DNA of 64,000 bases, from NCBI GenBank assembly GCA_003290165.1, contig QNQO01005785.1:744001-808000 (forward strand), given 5' to 3'. The DNA comes from Berberis thunbergii. Lineage: Eukaryota > Streptophyta > Magnoliopsida > Ranunculales > Berberidaceae. Position 1 is the first letter of the stretch; each line of letters opens with the position of its first letter. The notes under the pieces were generated by a model. The model was not told the DNA's origin and ran no database searches. It saw only the letters and a program-made list of their open reading frames with translations. The translations under genes were made by a program, and so were the position numbers. Shown here one piece after another: positions 1 through 11,490 of the stretch.

Positions 1-338
1 ATATTAGACAATATTGACCTACACGTGAAAGAATATGACTACTAATATAAAAAACTTAAATAATTTTGAAATTTACAAGCGTGTCCCTATATTGTGTTTT
101 TTTGGTTGACATGTCCAACATCTCAATCCACGTCATTGTTATTATATAGTGGATAGATGCCTATGTGTTTTCTTTTGTGAATTTCTCACTCTCCATCTTT
201 CTCCCTTTTCTATTAATGAATACTTCGCTCTTGCTTCGCTAAAACGAAAAAATAAAACAAAAAATGAATTAGTTTATTTGCTGTGAATAGATACACCTGT
301 ACTAAGCATTTCTATTCTTGAATGACTTTTTTTTTCAG

Positions 339-379
339 GATTTTATTGTTCGCGGCAGCAAAAGTCTGCCCCTGTACAG
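339..379 (+). CDS. AAE17: AAE17-like exon a (first in window)
   Basis: Reads [13 protein letters not shown] in phase 0 after a polypyrimidine tract and CAG acceptor, and ends at a GT donor. Bases 1-338 look like intron; no further exon was recognised in them. Confidence 0.85.
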
Positions 380-3300
380 GTGATTTTTAATTTGAATACC
401 TTAATTTACAAAACTATTTATATTTTGGTTTTCTTGCTTTGTTAACAAGAATGGCTTGGTTGTTGCAGTAGAGTTGTCGATGCTGAATCTCCCATGGCTA
501 TAGTCGTTCCTAGTAGAAGCTCTACCCTCTCTGTGAAATTTCGGGATGGGGATATATCTTGGGCTGCTTTCTTAGAAAGAGTAAAAGACTCAGAGTATGC
601 CCATACCTAGATGTTTTATTTCTTCTTTTTTCAGTGTACAGAAATGTTCATTAATAATTGCTTGGCAAAACAAATCTTTATTCTTTGGATGCTCAGTAAC
701 TCCATTAAACACTTCTTACTGATACATTTTGAAGAGCTTAAGTCAACTTTGTATGCTTTTATGCCTTCTGATAGCTTTGCATCTCAATTCCACTATGATA
801 GATTCTCAACATTTTTCCATTCTTTAAATTTTAGTCATAAACCCTTCAAGAAAATTACAAAAGGCCATCAGGTCCAAACGGCAACAAGTGGTTATTGATC
901 AACATAAAGCAATCCCAATAGATGATATGTCAGTTATCCTGCTAGTTTCATCTTTGACTCATCTAACTAGCTTAAACTATTGTAACGATTTTCTTGGCAT
1001 TTCATGAACCTCTACAACAACTATATGGTTTGTTCGAGATAGTAGTTTTGAGTCAATGAAATCTTTATAGTAAAAACTAGCATGTAAATACAAATCATTC
1101 TGACTCGAAGTCAAGTTTAACCGATTTGACATGCACTTGGTCCATATATGGACCATAAATCACATGTATAACATAGAATAGGATGGGAAATATTTTAAAG
1201 TTCTGCAAGAATCTTTTATATTGATTTTTATTTGAAATGTGAACATGTATCATTCACATTTACAAGATCTGCTAAGAAGAGCAAGTGAAATATAAAACTT
1301 CAATTCTGCTATTATAGAAGCCAAAAACCAAGCAAGGGATAGGCACCAAATGGATTGGCAACTCCATTTAATCTTGAAGTCTTTTGAGTTTCATCGCCGC
1401 CCATTTTTCAACCTAGAATTTGGACTGAAAAAGTTATTGGGAACCTCCAGTTTGTATATCAACCTGAATTTTGGACAATGCAAGCTGTAGGAGCCACTAG
1501 AGACTTGTAAGTCATAATGCTTACTTGATTCGCAATTGATTATTTCCATTAACATGCAGGGTAAAGGTTAAGAGGATGACGCATGTTTTCACTATTATCC
1601 GCAGAATGTCACTTTTCACAGTTATTAAGATCTTTTATGTATTTCAAGGGGGGAAAGGCTGTACAAGTCAGTATTTTTCTCAATAGGGCTAATTCACTAA
1701 ATTTAATGACTTTTTTTGGGTGGGGGCACAAGGGGAGTTAGGGTTCCTCTCCCATTCCTTTTTGCCTACCCTCAAAAGAATCGATAGTATATTTTTATCT
1801 TACAAAGGATGACGAGGGGAAACTTATTGACTACCATCAAATTGATTAATTCCTAAAAGAGGTGGCTTGGTTTCTTGCTAATAGTCTAACAAACTTGGTC
1901 TGATCCAATTACGTGCGATTTCATTATGAATTCATTTTCTATGTTGAAATTGCAGAAATGGCAGTTTTGCTGCAGTAGAACAACCTGTCGAAGAATTTAC
2001 AAACATTTTGTTCTCATCTGGAACTACAGGTAATCCACTCTTACATTGACTACATCACTGTTTGGATGTATATTATGTCAATCAATTTTGTGCCCTTCAA
2101 ATTATGTCTTTGCGACAACTAACATGATGGGTAGAATTACTTGGAGAAGTAAGATTGTTGTGCCAAGGACTGGTGCTGAAATCAATAGCATATAAACTTT
2201 GTTAGTTTTTGTGATTTACTGCTCAAGTCTGGTTGCATAATCTTATTTTTATTCCTTTCACCCTTTCTGATTTTGGATACGTGATAAGTGTTACGATGGG
2301 AAGTTTTGGTGCATATGTCATTATTGCCATCATAGGCATGCAAAATGTGTTCTCAGTAGCTTGAGGGGAAATATCACGAGTTACTGTTTTTGTTTGGAGG
2401 AAGATTTATTTGTCTAGTCCTGTTATATCTTTGTAATAGGGGTTTTTATTCCTGGTCTAGGAGAGCCAAAAGCGATTCCTTGGACTCAGGCGACTCCTCT
2501 CAAGGCTGCTGCTGATGCATGGTGCCACATGGATGTTCGTAGAGGCGACGTTGTTGCCTGGCCTACTAACCTTGGCTGGATGATGGGCCCTTGGCTAGTT
2601 TATGCTTCACTGTTGAATGGTGCTTCCATGGCTTTGTATAATGGATCCCCCCTTGGTTCTGGATTTGCAAAATTCGTACAGGTATGGTTTCCTTTGATAC
2701 TAACTAGTCTCCTCTTTAAATATGACGATAATACGCTTGTTTAGAGCATATGATGGACTCTATGATCAGAAAAAAAAACTCGCACATACAGCAATAAATA
2801 TTTGAATGCATGATTCCTTGGGATTTTTTGGAAGTTTTTTGTGGGTTCAATCACTCTTTTTTTTGGGGAAAGTGAGTAGGGGTTTGAAGGATCCCTAAAC
2901 CTTTATATAAAAAATGATAAACTTCTATATTCATAAAATTGATGACCCGAATACAATCGCTCATTACAGCAGTAGAAATGGAAAATTTCTTCAAATCCTC
3001 AACAAACAACATTAGATCTAGCTCAATGATCTCCAAGTTTGGAAATAATCTTGCAAAGTGGAAGTTTCTTGGTGCACATGCCTTTGGTTTCTCATAAGCA
3101 CCAATCAATTGGATTCACCTGGTGTGAGATATTACATTGTTCAAGGAACCCTAGATGCCGTCGGAGTAAAAGATTGTCAACAAGGGCGTTCTAGTGCATT
3201 GTAGATTCTTATCCAAGACTTGTATCTTTTGATGATGCCATGTGAATCGCTAGAAACATGTGAAGTGTATTGCTAATCCAATAATGAAAGTTTTTTAAGG

Positions 3301-6300
3301 GGACTGGAGTAGGCTACAATGAGACAAAAGATCTTCTTTCTAAAGAGATTCGATTCGGAACTATTATGTGTCCAAGGTCCAATATTGAAATCATTTCAGA
3401 GGTTTTCCCTACCTTTGTCCGTGTCAACAAACAATTCGAAATACCTCAACTATTTTAGAACAGGTCTGAGTCAAATAGCAATGATTCAAAACACTTCTTT
3501 TTACACTATTTCGGAAACCCAAGGACTCAATCGTATGAATATGTAAAATACATGATTTCCAATCCTAGCAGTAAAGGGAGGGAAACAGATACTCAATTTA
3601 AAGTGAGTAAACAAAATTCCATACTCGATAGTCGATCTCATAGATACATGTAAAATTCTGTGGAAAGCCGTATTCGACGAAAGTTGTATGTACGGCTTGG
3701 AGGGAGATCTTTCATATCTTTCGAGATCCACCCTATAATATGGGGTCAAAAAGCCAAAATAAGTGATTTTAGCCCTTATAAAAATAAAACCGAGAACCTC
3801 TTTCAAGCTCATGTCATGTCGTGGTATTGTAGAAAAAAAACTGCAAAATCGAATCCAACTTATTGTAATCGATTAGTTAACATGTTGGTTAACCGTATTT
3901 TGAAACACGGAAAAAAAATCATTGGCTTAGCAAATTATCTATCGAGCCTTGAAAAAGATTCAACAAAAGACAAACAAATCCACTTTATGTTTTATGTCAA
4001 GCAATATGTAAGTAACTCCCGATATAGCAGTAAAAGCAAGACGTGTAAGCGGATCGACTCAGCAAGTTCCCATTGAAATAGGATCTAGACAAGGAAAAAG
4101 CACTTGTCATTTTAATCATCCTTATAACTTGATTTACATGAAAAAATGTGCTTAACTTGATTTACACCTAAAAATGTGCTCAAGAAGTATGAGAAATCAT
4201 CGTAGGGATCTGGAGAGCAATGAATTGGAAGTAAAGCCATTGAATACTAGCTCCAAGCTAGCATCCATAGAAGAATCTAAAAAACATATGCATCCTATAT
4301 TAATTATTTTCATTGAGTTTAAAAGTTACCCTTTTCTTAGGTTTGGATAATTTGGATGAAAATTATCCATGCTCCATGTACTTGGGATTGGCCTTCCTCG
4401 ATCTGTTTGATATATAAAGATTTGATTGCACTCCTCTTAGGAACTTTGCTCAATTCCAAGCTTCCACATGTCATAATGGATTTAAGTACAACTCTTCATC
4501 ACATATATCACCTTCGTCACTTTTATTCCCATCACTCATGTATTCTTCCTCCCCACCCTTGAAAGTATTTATCTCTACATTATCATCCTCACAAGGTTCC
4601 ATGTATTCTTCTTTGTTGCCATTGGTATTAACTCCTTTGCTCGTTGGAGTGTTATCATCATCCCCTTGTTCATTTTCTGTTAGGAACTTGCTCGATTCCA
4701 AGCCGCCACATATCATAATGGATTTAAGTACAACTCTTCATCACTTATATCACCTTGTCACTTCTATTCCCATCACTCGTGTATTCTTCTTCATCAGCCT
4801 TGGAAGTATTTATCTCTACATTATCATCCTCACAGGGTTCATGTATTCTTCTTTGTTGCCACTGATATTAACTCTGCTTGTTGGAGTGTTATCATCATCC
4901 CCTTGTTCATTCTCTGTTTTTTGGGTCTTGTGCCACTTCCTCATCGCTGATTTTAGCTATATCATCATTACTTCTCTGTTTTGCATGTTGCTTTCACCCT
5001 GCAGGAATGGTTCTATTGGTTTAAAAGTGTCTCCCTTTAGCTGTCATCCATCCTTCCTTTCCTTGTTCTTTGCTGTCATCTTTTCTTTTAGATACCGTCC
5101 AAACTGGTAGGCTAGGTTTCTTTGTTTGCTTAGTGCTTGGACATTCAGTCTTAGCATGACCAAATACAACACAAGTGCTGCACTTGATTGGAACCCAAGC
5201 ATACTCCACTTCCACTATCTTGATCTTCTCTTCATCTATAGCTATTGGAATGGACGTTGAATACTCGTTTTGTACATCTACTTTTACACACACTCGCGCA
5301 AAAGATAGTCTAGTTCTCTCATTCGTAGCCGTATCAAACATGAATGGAACTCCCACCACACTAGCTATTTGTTGTAGTTAGTCCTTCTGATTCCACATGA
5401 ACAATAGAACCTTTTTCAAAGTGATCTATATTGGGACTGATGTGAGAGCCTCTGTTTCCTCTTCCATTAGCAGATTCCATGACCTGAGAATAAACAATCT
5501 ACTAGCAATATGCATAGCAGCATCTCCAGAACCCTGCTTCTTACATCTTCATCTTTAAACTCAAAGAAGAAAGTTTTGTCTCCATGTATGTTCATATCAA
5601 AATTAGGGGTTCCCCATGCTCTAATTAGATCGTCCTTGACATACCCATACACCAGTCTCTTGCCTACAAATCTTCCTATCAGTAGTTGTTCGCATTTCTC
5701 AATTCTTTTCTCGAACTCAGAGATGTTAAGTTGCACAACTTTCTTCCCTTCCACAATTGCAGGGGGAACATACCTAAGCTTTGAACCTCCTGTGTGTTTG
5801 CTTTGTTTGAGTGCTGCTGCCCAGTTCATCCTTGATGGATTCTCGGCTGTATTTGCTTGATTTCTCATCTCTGCACCAGTTCCATGGTCATTGTTACTAT
5901 CCCAATCCTTTCCATATTCAACATCTTCATTAACTGCTTGATTAACTGGGTTTGCATGTTCTCCTTCGGCTGCAACCCCTAGTCCATCCATGCGCTTTGA
6001 ACAAGGTCTGGAAATCACATCTATGCGCTTTACACATCGCCTCTAGCCCAGCTAATAACTCCTTTGATACTGCTTTCTCATTGTGACCATAGAATCTATC
6101 ATCTGTAGTAGCAACTGTGTGCGGAATAGAGTTTGAAACAGTCCCCCTCTTGCTGTGAGACTCTTCTCCACGAGGGGGGCTAGGGGAGAGCCTTGATCGG
6201 ATGAGATAAACTAGTCCTCCTTGATCAAGAAAACTCTTTTGATTCATGGAGTTTGCAGCAACCCTAGAAGAAAGAGAGAAACCCTAGAATTGCCTTCACT

Positions 6301-9300
6301 TTTCAATCAAGTTGTTCCCACAATCAACCATACTTTACTGATTTTCCTACCAGTATTATCGCATTTCATATAATTTCATCAGGGACTTTTCTTTTTCGTC
6401 AGGGACATTGCATCATGTATCACGAGCAAGATCTAACAGTATTCAAATTGAATTAATATGGTTATTATGTGGGAATTTTTCACATTCTAAATCCTGATTT
6501 ATGTCATGTTTATTTTCTACATTGGTCAAAATTGTTCTCGACACTTGTTCTTAAAAATTAAGCCTTGGTAATAGGGAGACTACCAGATACAAGAAAAATT
6601 CGCGTAGGTTGTTCAAATTTGATTTGAATAGTTGCTCTAGGAAAATAAGGATCATTATTCCTTTTCCCTTCTTACTTATTCCTTTTGTTTTGTTTTTTCC
6701 CCTCTCTGCAAAGGAGGAAAAAAGGTGATTAAGACTAAGTTCTGATCCTAGGTCTATGGCTGCTATGCCACAATGTTCATTAAAATTTTCTTGTATAACC
6801 TATTTTATGTCTGACATGATCTCGTAGTTCCAGTATACGTTTCAGAGCACACATTAGCTCTATCGCGTGCATGGCCCAATAAACATAGTAATGTCTTTGC
6901 AGATTTTCTTATCTCTTCAACTGATCAAATTGTTTGAATCCCTTCCTAGGATGCCAAAGTTACAATGCTTGGCGTGGTTCCAAGTATTGTTCGCGCTTGG
7001 AAAACCACAGATTGCACAGTTGGCTATGACTGGTCTGGAATTCGGTAAGTTAAATATCAGTGGTGATAGAAATTTATGTTTATGTAACTTAGATATTCAG
7101 ATCAGCAACCCAAATTCTGTCTTTTAGTTCAATGAAGGGTATTGATGTTTTCATGTGCATGCTTTAATTATCAAACAGATAGTTGAAATGGATCTAGATG
7201 TGCATGCTTTAATTATCAAACAAATAGTTGAAATGGACCTATGTATGTTGAAATGGATCTATGTATGTTGAAATGGATTTATGTATGTTGAACTGTTGCA
7301 CCAGTCGGACAAAAAATATATGAAATAAAGAAATAATAGTTAAGTACAAATTCAACTGGTAACATAATTAACCATTGCTTTGCTCATTTAATTGCACTTT
7401 GCAGATGCTTCAGTTCCACGGGAGAGGCATCTAATGTTGATGAATATCTATGGCTAATGGGCAGAGCGTATTACAAGCCAATCATTGAGTATTGTGGTGG
7501 TACTGAGATTGGTGGTGGGTTTGTTTGTGGCTCATTGTTGCAGTCTCAATCTTTATCGGCATTCAGTACACCAGCTATGGGCTGTACCCTCTTTATTCTT
7601 GGCACTGATGGAAATCCTATTGTGAGCTTTGTTCTACTTTTCCTATCGTTTGATCTAAGATATTAGACAGCAGTACTCTAGCATATGCCTACATATTATG
7701 GAGTACGTTTATTTTCATGATTTGGTTGTAACTTATAAGATGTGAACATCTAAGACCCCTCATCTCTACACTCGTAAGCATATTCGGCTTGTGACCGTTC
7801 CATTTCCATTGCACTCATTATAATCAGAGATAGATATCCTATCCGTCAGGTCACCTCGTTGATTAACAGAGTACATTTGCTTATCTGGAGAAAGTATCCT
7901 CTACTGTAACTTAATGGATATTAATCATTTACATACCGATGTCAGTATTTTCTTGCTTCCAGCATCATTTCTGGAATATAGTCTTTGTGAATATCTTAAT
8001 AGCATCATACGAAATGGACGTTAACATCATCTGTTAGGCATCTTGGAAAATAGGAGATGTTTACTTCACAGACTGCTTTATTTAAAAAAATGTCAACTTT
8101 ATAATATGGCCTTTTAAGTTGAAATCGTAGGTCCTCTTCTTTTTCTTACTAGTTACTATAATTTATTTTCACTGCTGGTGATCCATTGATTGTCGTTTGT
8201 GTTTAACTATAACAATATTGGAGATAAGAGAGTAAGTGAGAAATTTTTTAATCTCATGATGTTGAAGATAGCCATGGTTTCTTGAATTTTCCATGGAGAA
8301 ATATTCTTTGCCCTCCCTAGAAATTTTTTCCAAGATTTTGAGAGAAGACATGTGGAAAGTCACAAGTTCTATCCTTTTCACTATTTCTATAGTTTCCCAC
8401 TGGAAAAAGAAAATAACCAAGCACATGTTGGTGTTATACATTTCCTTGAGAAAAGGAAAGCTAGATATAACAGGAAACCTTTTTTGTTTGCAAGTTCCCC
8501 ATATTATATAAGAACTGTCTTGCTTTTGAGGTCACTTTATTTGAGGTTAATAATGTATTTGTAGTAGGTTTAGTGTATATATAAGTACCTAAATATGGAC
8601 TGATTTTTTTCCTCAGCCACAAGGTGCACCTGGGATTGGTGAATTAGCCCTTGCTCCAACAATGTTTGGTGCTTCAAATACATTACTCAATGCTGAACAC
8701 TATGATGTTTACTTTAAGGGCATGCATAGTTGGCGTGGGAAGGTGATGGAATCTTCTTTTTCATTGTTAAAATTTATATGAAATGGGAGTATCCTTATAA
8801 ATTTGAAAGTTATCAAAGAAGTTTTGCATGTTTACATGGTTTGATTTTCTGTGCAGGTTCTCCGTAGGCATGGAGATGAGTTTGAGCGCACTTCTGGAGG
8901 ATACTATCGTGCACATGGCCGTGCAGACGATACCATGAATCTTGGGGGTATCAAGGTTTGTATTACTGGGACTTGTATGAACTTAAAATAAGTACAGCTA
9001 AATTGGTCTAACTCTTAAATCTTTTCACATTTAGGTAAGTTCCATTGAGATCGAGCGAATTTGTAATGGAGTTAGCGATACTATCCTTGAAACAGCAGCC
9101 ATTGGGGTGCCACCTTCTGGAGGCGGACCTGAGCAATTGGTTATCATTGTGGTTTTTAAGGATCCAAGTAACTCACTTGGAAATTCAGATACTCTGAAGA
9201 TGTTATTCAATTCTTCGCTACAGAAAAAACTGAATCCTTTGTTCAAGGTAGTTATTCTGCTTTGTTGTGTGGAAATCTCAATGTTTTGAAGCTACAACAT

Positions 9301-9446
9301 CTGAACAGCACTATATGTGGCAATTTGTGCAGGTTTCGGATGTTGTTACAGTTCCTTCTCTCCCAAGAACGGCCTCAAATAAGGTTATGAGAAGGGTTCT
9401 ACGGCAGCAATTGACAGCTGAAGCTAACAAGGTTGCTAAACTCTGA
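339..9446 (+). CDS. AAE17: Acyl-activating enzyme 17/18-like (peroxisomal acyl-CoA synthetase), 3' ten exons
   Basis: AMP-forming acyl-CoA synthetase of the ANL superfamily, which adenylates a carboxylic acid and transfers it to CoA. Coding exons are 339-379, 469-594, 1956-2029, 2461-2681, 6950-7044, 7405-7621, 8617-8742, 8857-8955, 9035-9247 and 9333-9446. All junctions are GT-AG and the phases join into 441 intact residues. Visible motifs in order are the AMP-binding loop [34 protein letters not shown], the hinge region [13 protein letters not shown] and the C-terminal lysine region [15 protein letters not shown]. The protein ends A-K-L, a canonical peroxisomal PTS1. The family is about 700 residues long, so the N-terminal part lies left of the window. 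Intron 4 (4268 bp) carries plastid DNA and a LINE relic, but every splice site is intact, so the gene looks functional. AAE17 and AAE18 cannot be separated from this part; the natural substrate is not inferable. Confidence 0.93.
469..594 (+). CDS. AAE17: AAE17-like exon b
   Basis: Joins in phase to the previous exon ([10 protein letters not shown]) and encodes the [18 protein letters not shown] segment. The donor is GTATGC. The following intron, 595-1955, holds nothing I recognise. Confidence 0.88.
1956..2029 (+). CDS. AAE17: AAE17-like exon c
   Basis: Encodes [19 protein letters not shown] and the start of the AMP-binding loop, SSGTTG. The loop is split across the intron with the next exon. 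Confidence 0.9.
2461..2681 (+). CDS. AAE17: AAE17-like exon d
   Basis: Begins [14 protein letters not shown], completing the AMP-binding loop, and runs through [19 protein letters not shown] to GSGFAKFVQ. The donor GTATGG opens the 4.27-kb intron 4. Confidence 0.93.
3111..3193 (+). pseudogene. rps12: rps12 exon 2 fragment (plastid-derived)
   Basis: Translates as [10 protein letters not shown] and [10 protein letters not shown], the C-terminal part of plastid ribosomal protein S12, up to the GTGCA start of the group II intron. The 5' part of the exon is missing. Confidence 0.8.
3194..3736 (+). pseudogene. Plastid rps12 group II intron copy
   Basis: Begins GTGCATT, close to the group II consensus GTGYG. 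Near 3661-3695 it has a domain V hairpin (AAAGCCGTATTCGACGAAAG, then GTATGTACGGCTT), followed by domain VI. It is a relic copied with the NUPT. Confidence 0.8.
3737..3762 (+). pseudogene. rps12: rps12 exon 3 (plastid-derived)
   Basis: 26 bp encoding the S12 C-terminus YGVKKPK and a stop, as in plastid genomes. Confidence 0.85.
3811..4109 (+). pseudogene. rps7: rps7 fragment (plastid-derived), frameshifted
   Basis: Plastid ribosomal protein S7. The conserved stretch [16 protein letters not shown] is legible. Indels after the start codon and after codon 40 shift the frame, and the 3' third is absent. It lies directly after rps12 exon 3, as in the plastid genome. Confidence 0.85.
4110..4438. 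other. Intron spacer, nothing recognised
   Basis: Between the plastid insert and the LINE relic. It contains a short imperfect duplication (AACTTGATTTACA near 4125 and 4153) and no coding signal. Confidence 0.5.
4439..4918. repeat. 243-bp tandem duplication inside the LINE ORF1 relic
   Basis: Two direct copies, starting at 4439 and 4682, share long identical stretches such as AAGTATTTATCTCTACATTA. They encode the acidic C-terminal tail. The copies differ by substitutions and small indels that put them in different frames. Confidence 0.9.
4439..6250 (-). pseudogene. L1-type LINE ORF1-like relic (DUF4283 region and CCHC knuckle)
   Basis: Read on the minus strand in several frames. It starts near 6247 ([11 protein letters not shown]), has a DUF4283-like nucleic-acid-binding region at about 5780-5480 ([31 protein letters not shown]) and a zinc knuckle C-x2-C-x4-H-x4-C at about 5140-5190 ([15 protein letters not shown]). 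An acidic tail rich in D, E, N and G lies at 4470-4920. This is the usual ORF1 layout of plant L1-like retrotransposons. Frameshifts and stops separate the parts, and no ORF2 follows. It sits antisense within intron 4 of the acyl-activating gene. Confidence 0.75.
6251..6949. other. Remainder of intron 4, nothing recognised
   Basis: AT-rich intron sequence ending in a polypyrimidine tract and CCTAG acceptor. No coding or repeat signal seen. Confidence 0.5.
6950..7044 (+). CDS. AAE17: AAE17-like exon e
   Basis: Encodes [18 protein letters not shown] and continues to GYDWSGIR. The acceptor CCTAG and donor GTAAGT flank it; it closes the TE-laden intron 4. Confidence 0.92.
7156..7293. repeat. Intronic minisatellite (45 bp x2, then 20 bp units)
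   Basis: A 45-bp unit starting TGCATGCTTTAATTATCAAA occurs at 7156 and 7201. It is followed by about three 20-bp units built on TATGTATGTTGAAATGGA. Confidence 0.9.
7405..7621 (+). CDS. AAE17: AAE17-like exon f
   Basis: Encodes [20 protein letters not shown], the conserved [10 protein letters not shown] motif and [15 protein letters not shown]. Phase is continuous on both sides. Confidence 0.93.
8617..8742 (+). CDS. AAE17: AAE17-like exon g
   Basis: 42 codons, phase 0 at both ends. It encodes [20 protein letters not shown] and YDVYFKGM. The preceding intron, 7622-8616, holds no recognisable gene or element. Confidence 0.92.
8857..8955 (+). CDS. AAE17: AAE17-like exon h
   Basis: 33 codons, phase 0. 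Encodes [20 protein letters not shown] and the hinge motif [13 protein letters not shown] of adenylate-forming enzymes. Confidence 0.93.
9035..9247 (+). CDS. AAE17: AAE17-like exon i
   Basis: 71 codons, phase 0. Encodes [34 protein letters not shown] and [11 protein letters not shown] of the mobile C-terminal domain. Confidence 0.93.
9333..9446 (+). CDS. AAE17: AAE17-like terminal exon with PTS1 (AKL)
   Basis: 37 codons plus TGA. It contains [16 protein letters not shown], which includes the conserved lysine used in the adenylation half-reaction, and ends VAKL. A-K-L fits the PTS1 consensus for peroxisomal import. Confidence 0.93.
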   Translation, partial: VSDVVTVPSLPRTASNKVMRRVLRQQLTAEANKVAKL

Positions 9447-10298
9447 TACATTTTCCTTTGACATTTTAGCAATATGCTAGACCTGAAATTTCGATCTTCG
9501 TGTTCTAGCTTACTGAGAAAATTTTATTATAAAAAATCGACGAGTTTTCTAAATTTCAATGATAAATCTGGATGTGCCCACTACAAAATCATATTTGCAC
9601 TTCTTTCGATTTGGTCACCAGTCGTTTTAAGCCCATTTCTTTCAACATAATTACCATTTGTCTCAATATCCCAATTGATGAAATTCTGTCAAGACAATAG
9701 CTTATCAACAAAAAATATCTCTATATGTTTCTATCATTGTTGGTTGCATATTGATGGCCAAGTGATTCTCTTTTGAAGATTTGTCTGAAATTGATGTAGA
9801 ATAAAACAACAGTAGCTATAGTTGGGAAGTTGATGCCATCCTCTTAGATTGAGGTCTGTCATTGAACTCCGAGTGTCATAAACCAACTATTGGGAAGGCG
9901 ATTCAGTTCAAGTCGTCACTAGAGTGTTGCGAATTTAGCCTGTGCCGTTAAGGCAACCATTTTATGTTAGCATTCAACTTATCATGCAAATTTTGATGTT
10001 CAATCATGTTCCATTGGTATAATTTCTGAGCACCAGTTCCTCTTGTTGACAATATGTTGTAGGAAAGACAGAGAGCTACTATGATATAAACATGGCTAAT
10101 TATGTATCTACAACATTTAAAATGTTTTATGTAGTTTTGAAGAACATATCAATGGCTTCCCCTTTTCAGGAAATGTACAAAAAGAACAGGAAAAAAAAAG
10201 CAACTTCTATTTGTGCCCAAAAATCACGAAAGCAAGAAATCACAATTGAAAAATCAGTTGTAACAATTTCTCTCAGAAATAGCTCTGTAAAAGACTTA
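9447..10298. other. 3' flank of the acyl-activating gene, nothing recognised
   Basis: Contains the presumed 3' UTR and downstream DNA. No clear polyadenylation signal could be singled out in this AT-rich stretch. Confidence 0.4.
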
Positions 10299-10310
10299 AA
10301 GCCCGGACAC

Positions 10311-10434
10311 TTATTTATTTATTTATTTTTTTCACCCTTAACCCTCCCCACCCCATGCCACTGGCCAGGTTCAAATCCGTGATGTGTGATTCTATCCGTC
10401 ACACTTCTACCAACTCAACTATTACACCTTTAGC
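10311..10434 (-). mobile_element. Short SINE-like insertion
   Basis: A 124-bp segment flanked by the imperfect duplication AAGCCCGGACAC (10299-10310) and AAGCCCGAACAC (10435-10446). On the minus strand it starts near a tRNA box-A-like TAGTTGAGTTGGTAGAAG and ends in an ATTT/AAAT simple tail, as SINEs do. The only box-B-like match (GGTTCAAATCC) reads on the opposite strand, which weakens the call. Confidence 0.45.
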
Positions 10435-10446
10435 AAGCCCGAACAC

Positions 10447-11490
10447 ATTCGCGTTTCTTACACTCAAGTGAAGGCTTGCATCCCCTAACATCTCAAGCAA
10501 GAAATCATTCCAAGTATGCACGGTCATTATACAGTGTTACATTCTCCTCTGGCCAATGTCCATGGTGACTAGTATGCCCATCCCGTCTCAACCACATAGC
10601 TTGAGTTGTATCAAGCATTCTAAACTTCAACCCTTTTCTCTCGGCAAGTCTTTACTCCTCCATCTGTGTCAATCAAATAAAGCTCTAATTTTGGAACTTC
10701 CAAACGATGGCATATATGGTTTTTGCTCACACAATTCCCTCCCTCATTCCACAACCCGTTCCGTTTTCATACCAAAACGCACAAACGATGGTGAATCAGT
10801 TTGACTTTCATCACAGGATGTTCTTCTCTTTCACAAGCCACAACTTTTCTTTGTAGAATGACTCAGTTTTAGGTTATTGAAACTGTTGGTAGCCAATTAT
10901 CTAAAGTTGTAAACCTACTTTGTTAACTGACTGTTGGTGTATAGGCAAGGACCCAAGGAAAGGATGAGTTTGGCACCAGGGTTTACTAACAAACAAATCA
11001 GGTTTGAATCCTTTGGTTAATGGTTTTGGTGCATCCCTATTTATTTTAGTTCTTTTTATTTTGACATCTTTTCAAATATCAAATTTTAGCAATGAAGATC
11101 GATACCTACGGTTCCAGTTTTCCCCCTTTTCCTGTTCCATCAGCTTGTAATCACATTATAAACAACTAATATTCCTCACAGTGAACAGTTAAATGTTTTC
11201 TTTCTTATTTTTGTTCAAACTTCTGACCCAAAAATCTTTAACTTGAATCCTGACGGGTGTTGAAAGTTTTCAAGGGTGGAAACCTTTCATAATTAGGCAT
11301 AAAAATAATTATATACATCAAATTGATTATTTTTTATTCCATTGTACACGAGCATGTCGAAATTGTCTAAAAGTTAAATGTTAGCATCTAATTTCAAGCA
11401 ACAATTCTATCAAAAAAAAAATCCCTCCCCAAACCGTGCTTGCATTTTTCACCATGTTTGCTAGCATTTTTTGGTTTTTATTTTTTTATT
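10447..11490. other. Intergenic, nothing recognised
   Basis: AT-rich; open frames are short and without recognisable domains. Confidence 0.4.

Larger units (their letters stand above)
3111..4109 (+). other. Nuclear plastid DNA insertion (NUPT): rps12 3' part and rps7
   Basis: About 1 kb of plastid inverted-repeat sequence lies in intron 4 of the acyl-activating gene, in the same orientation as the gene. In plastid order it holds the end of rps12 exon 2 (3111-3193), the rps12 group II intron (3194-3736), the 26-bp exon 3 (3737-3762) and the first two-thirds of rps7 (3811-4109). Substitutions and indels break both reading frames, so it is an old, non-functional transfer. The ends are approximate because they were judged from remembered plastid sequence. 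Confidence 0.88.

Noticed and set aside
611..898. 95-codon plus ORF
   Set aside because: It is inside intron 2 of the acyl-activating gene, AT-rich, with no similarity to the family between the flanking exons, which join perfectly without it.
3501..3812. 103-codon minus ORF over the plastid insert
   Set aside because: It is the complement of the rps12 intron and exon 3; the plastid origin explains it.
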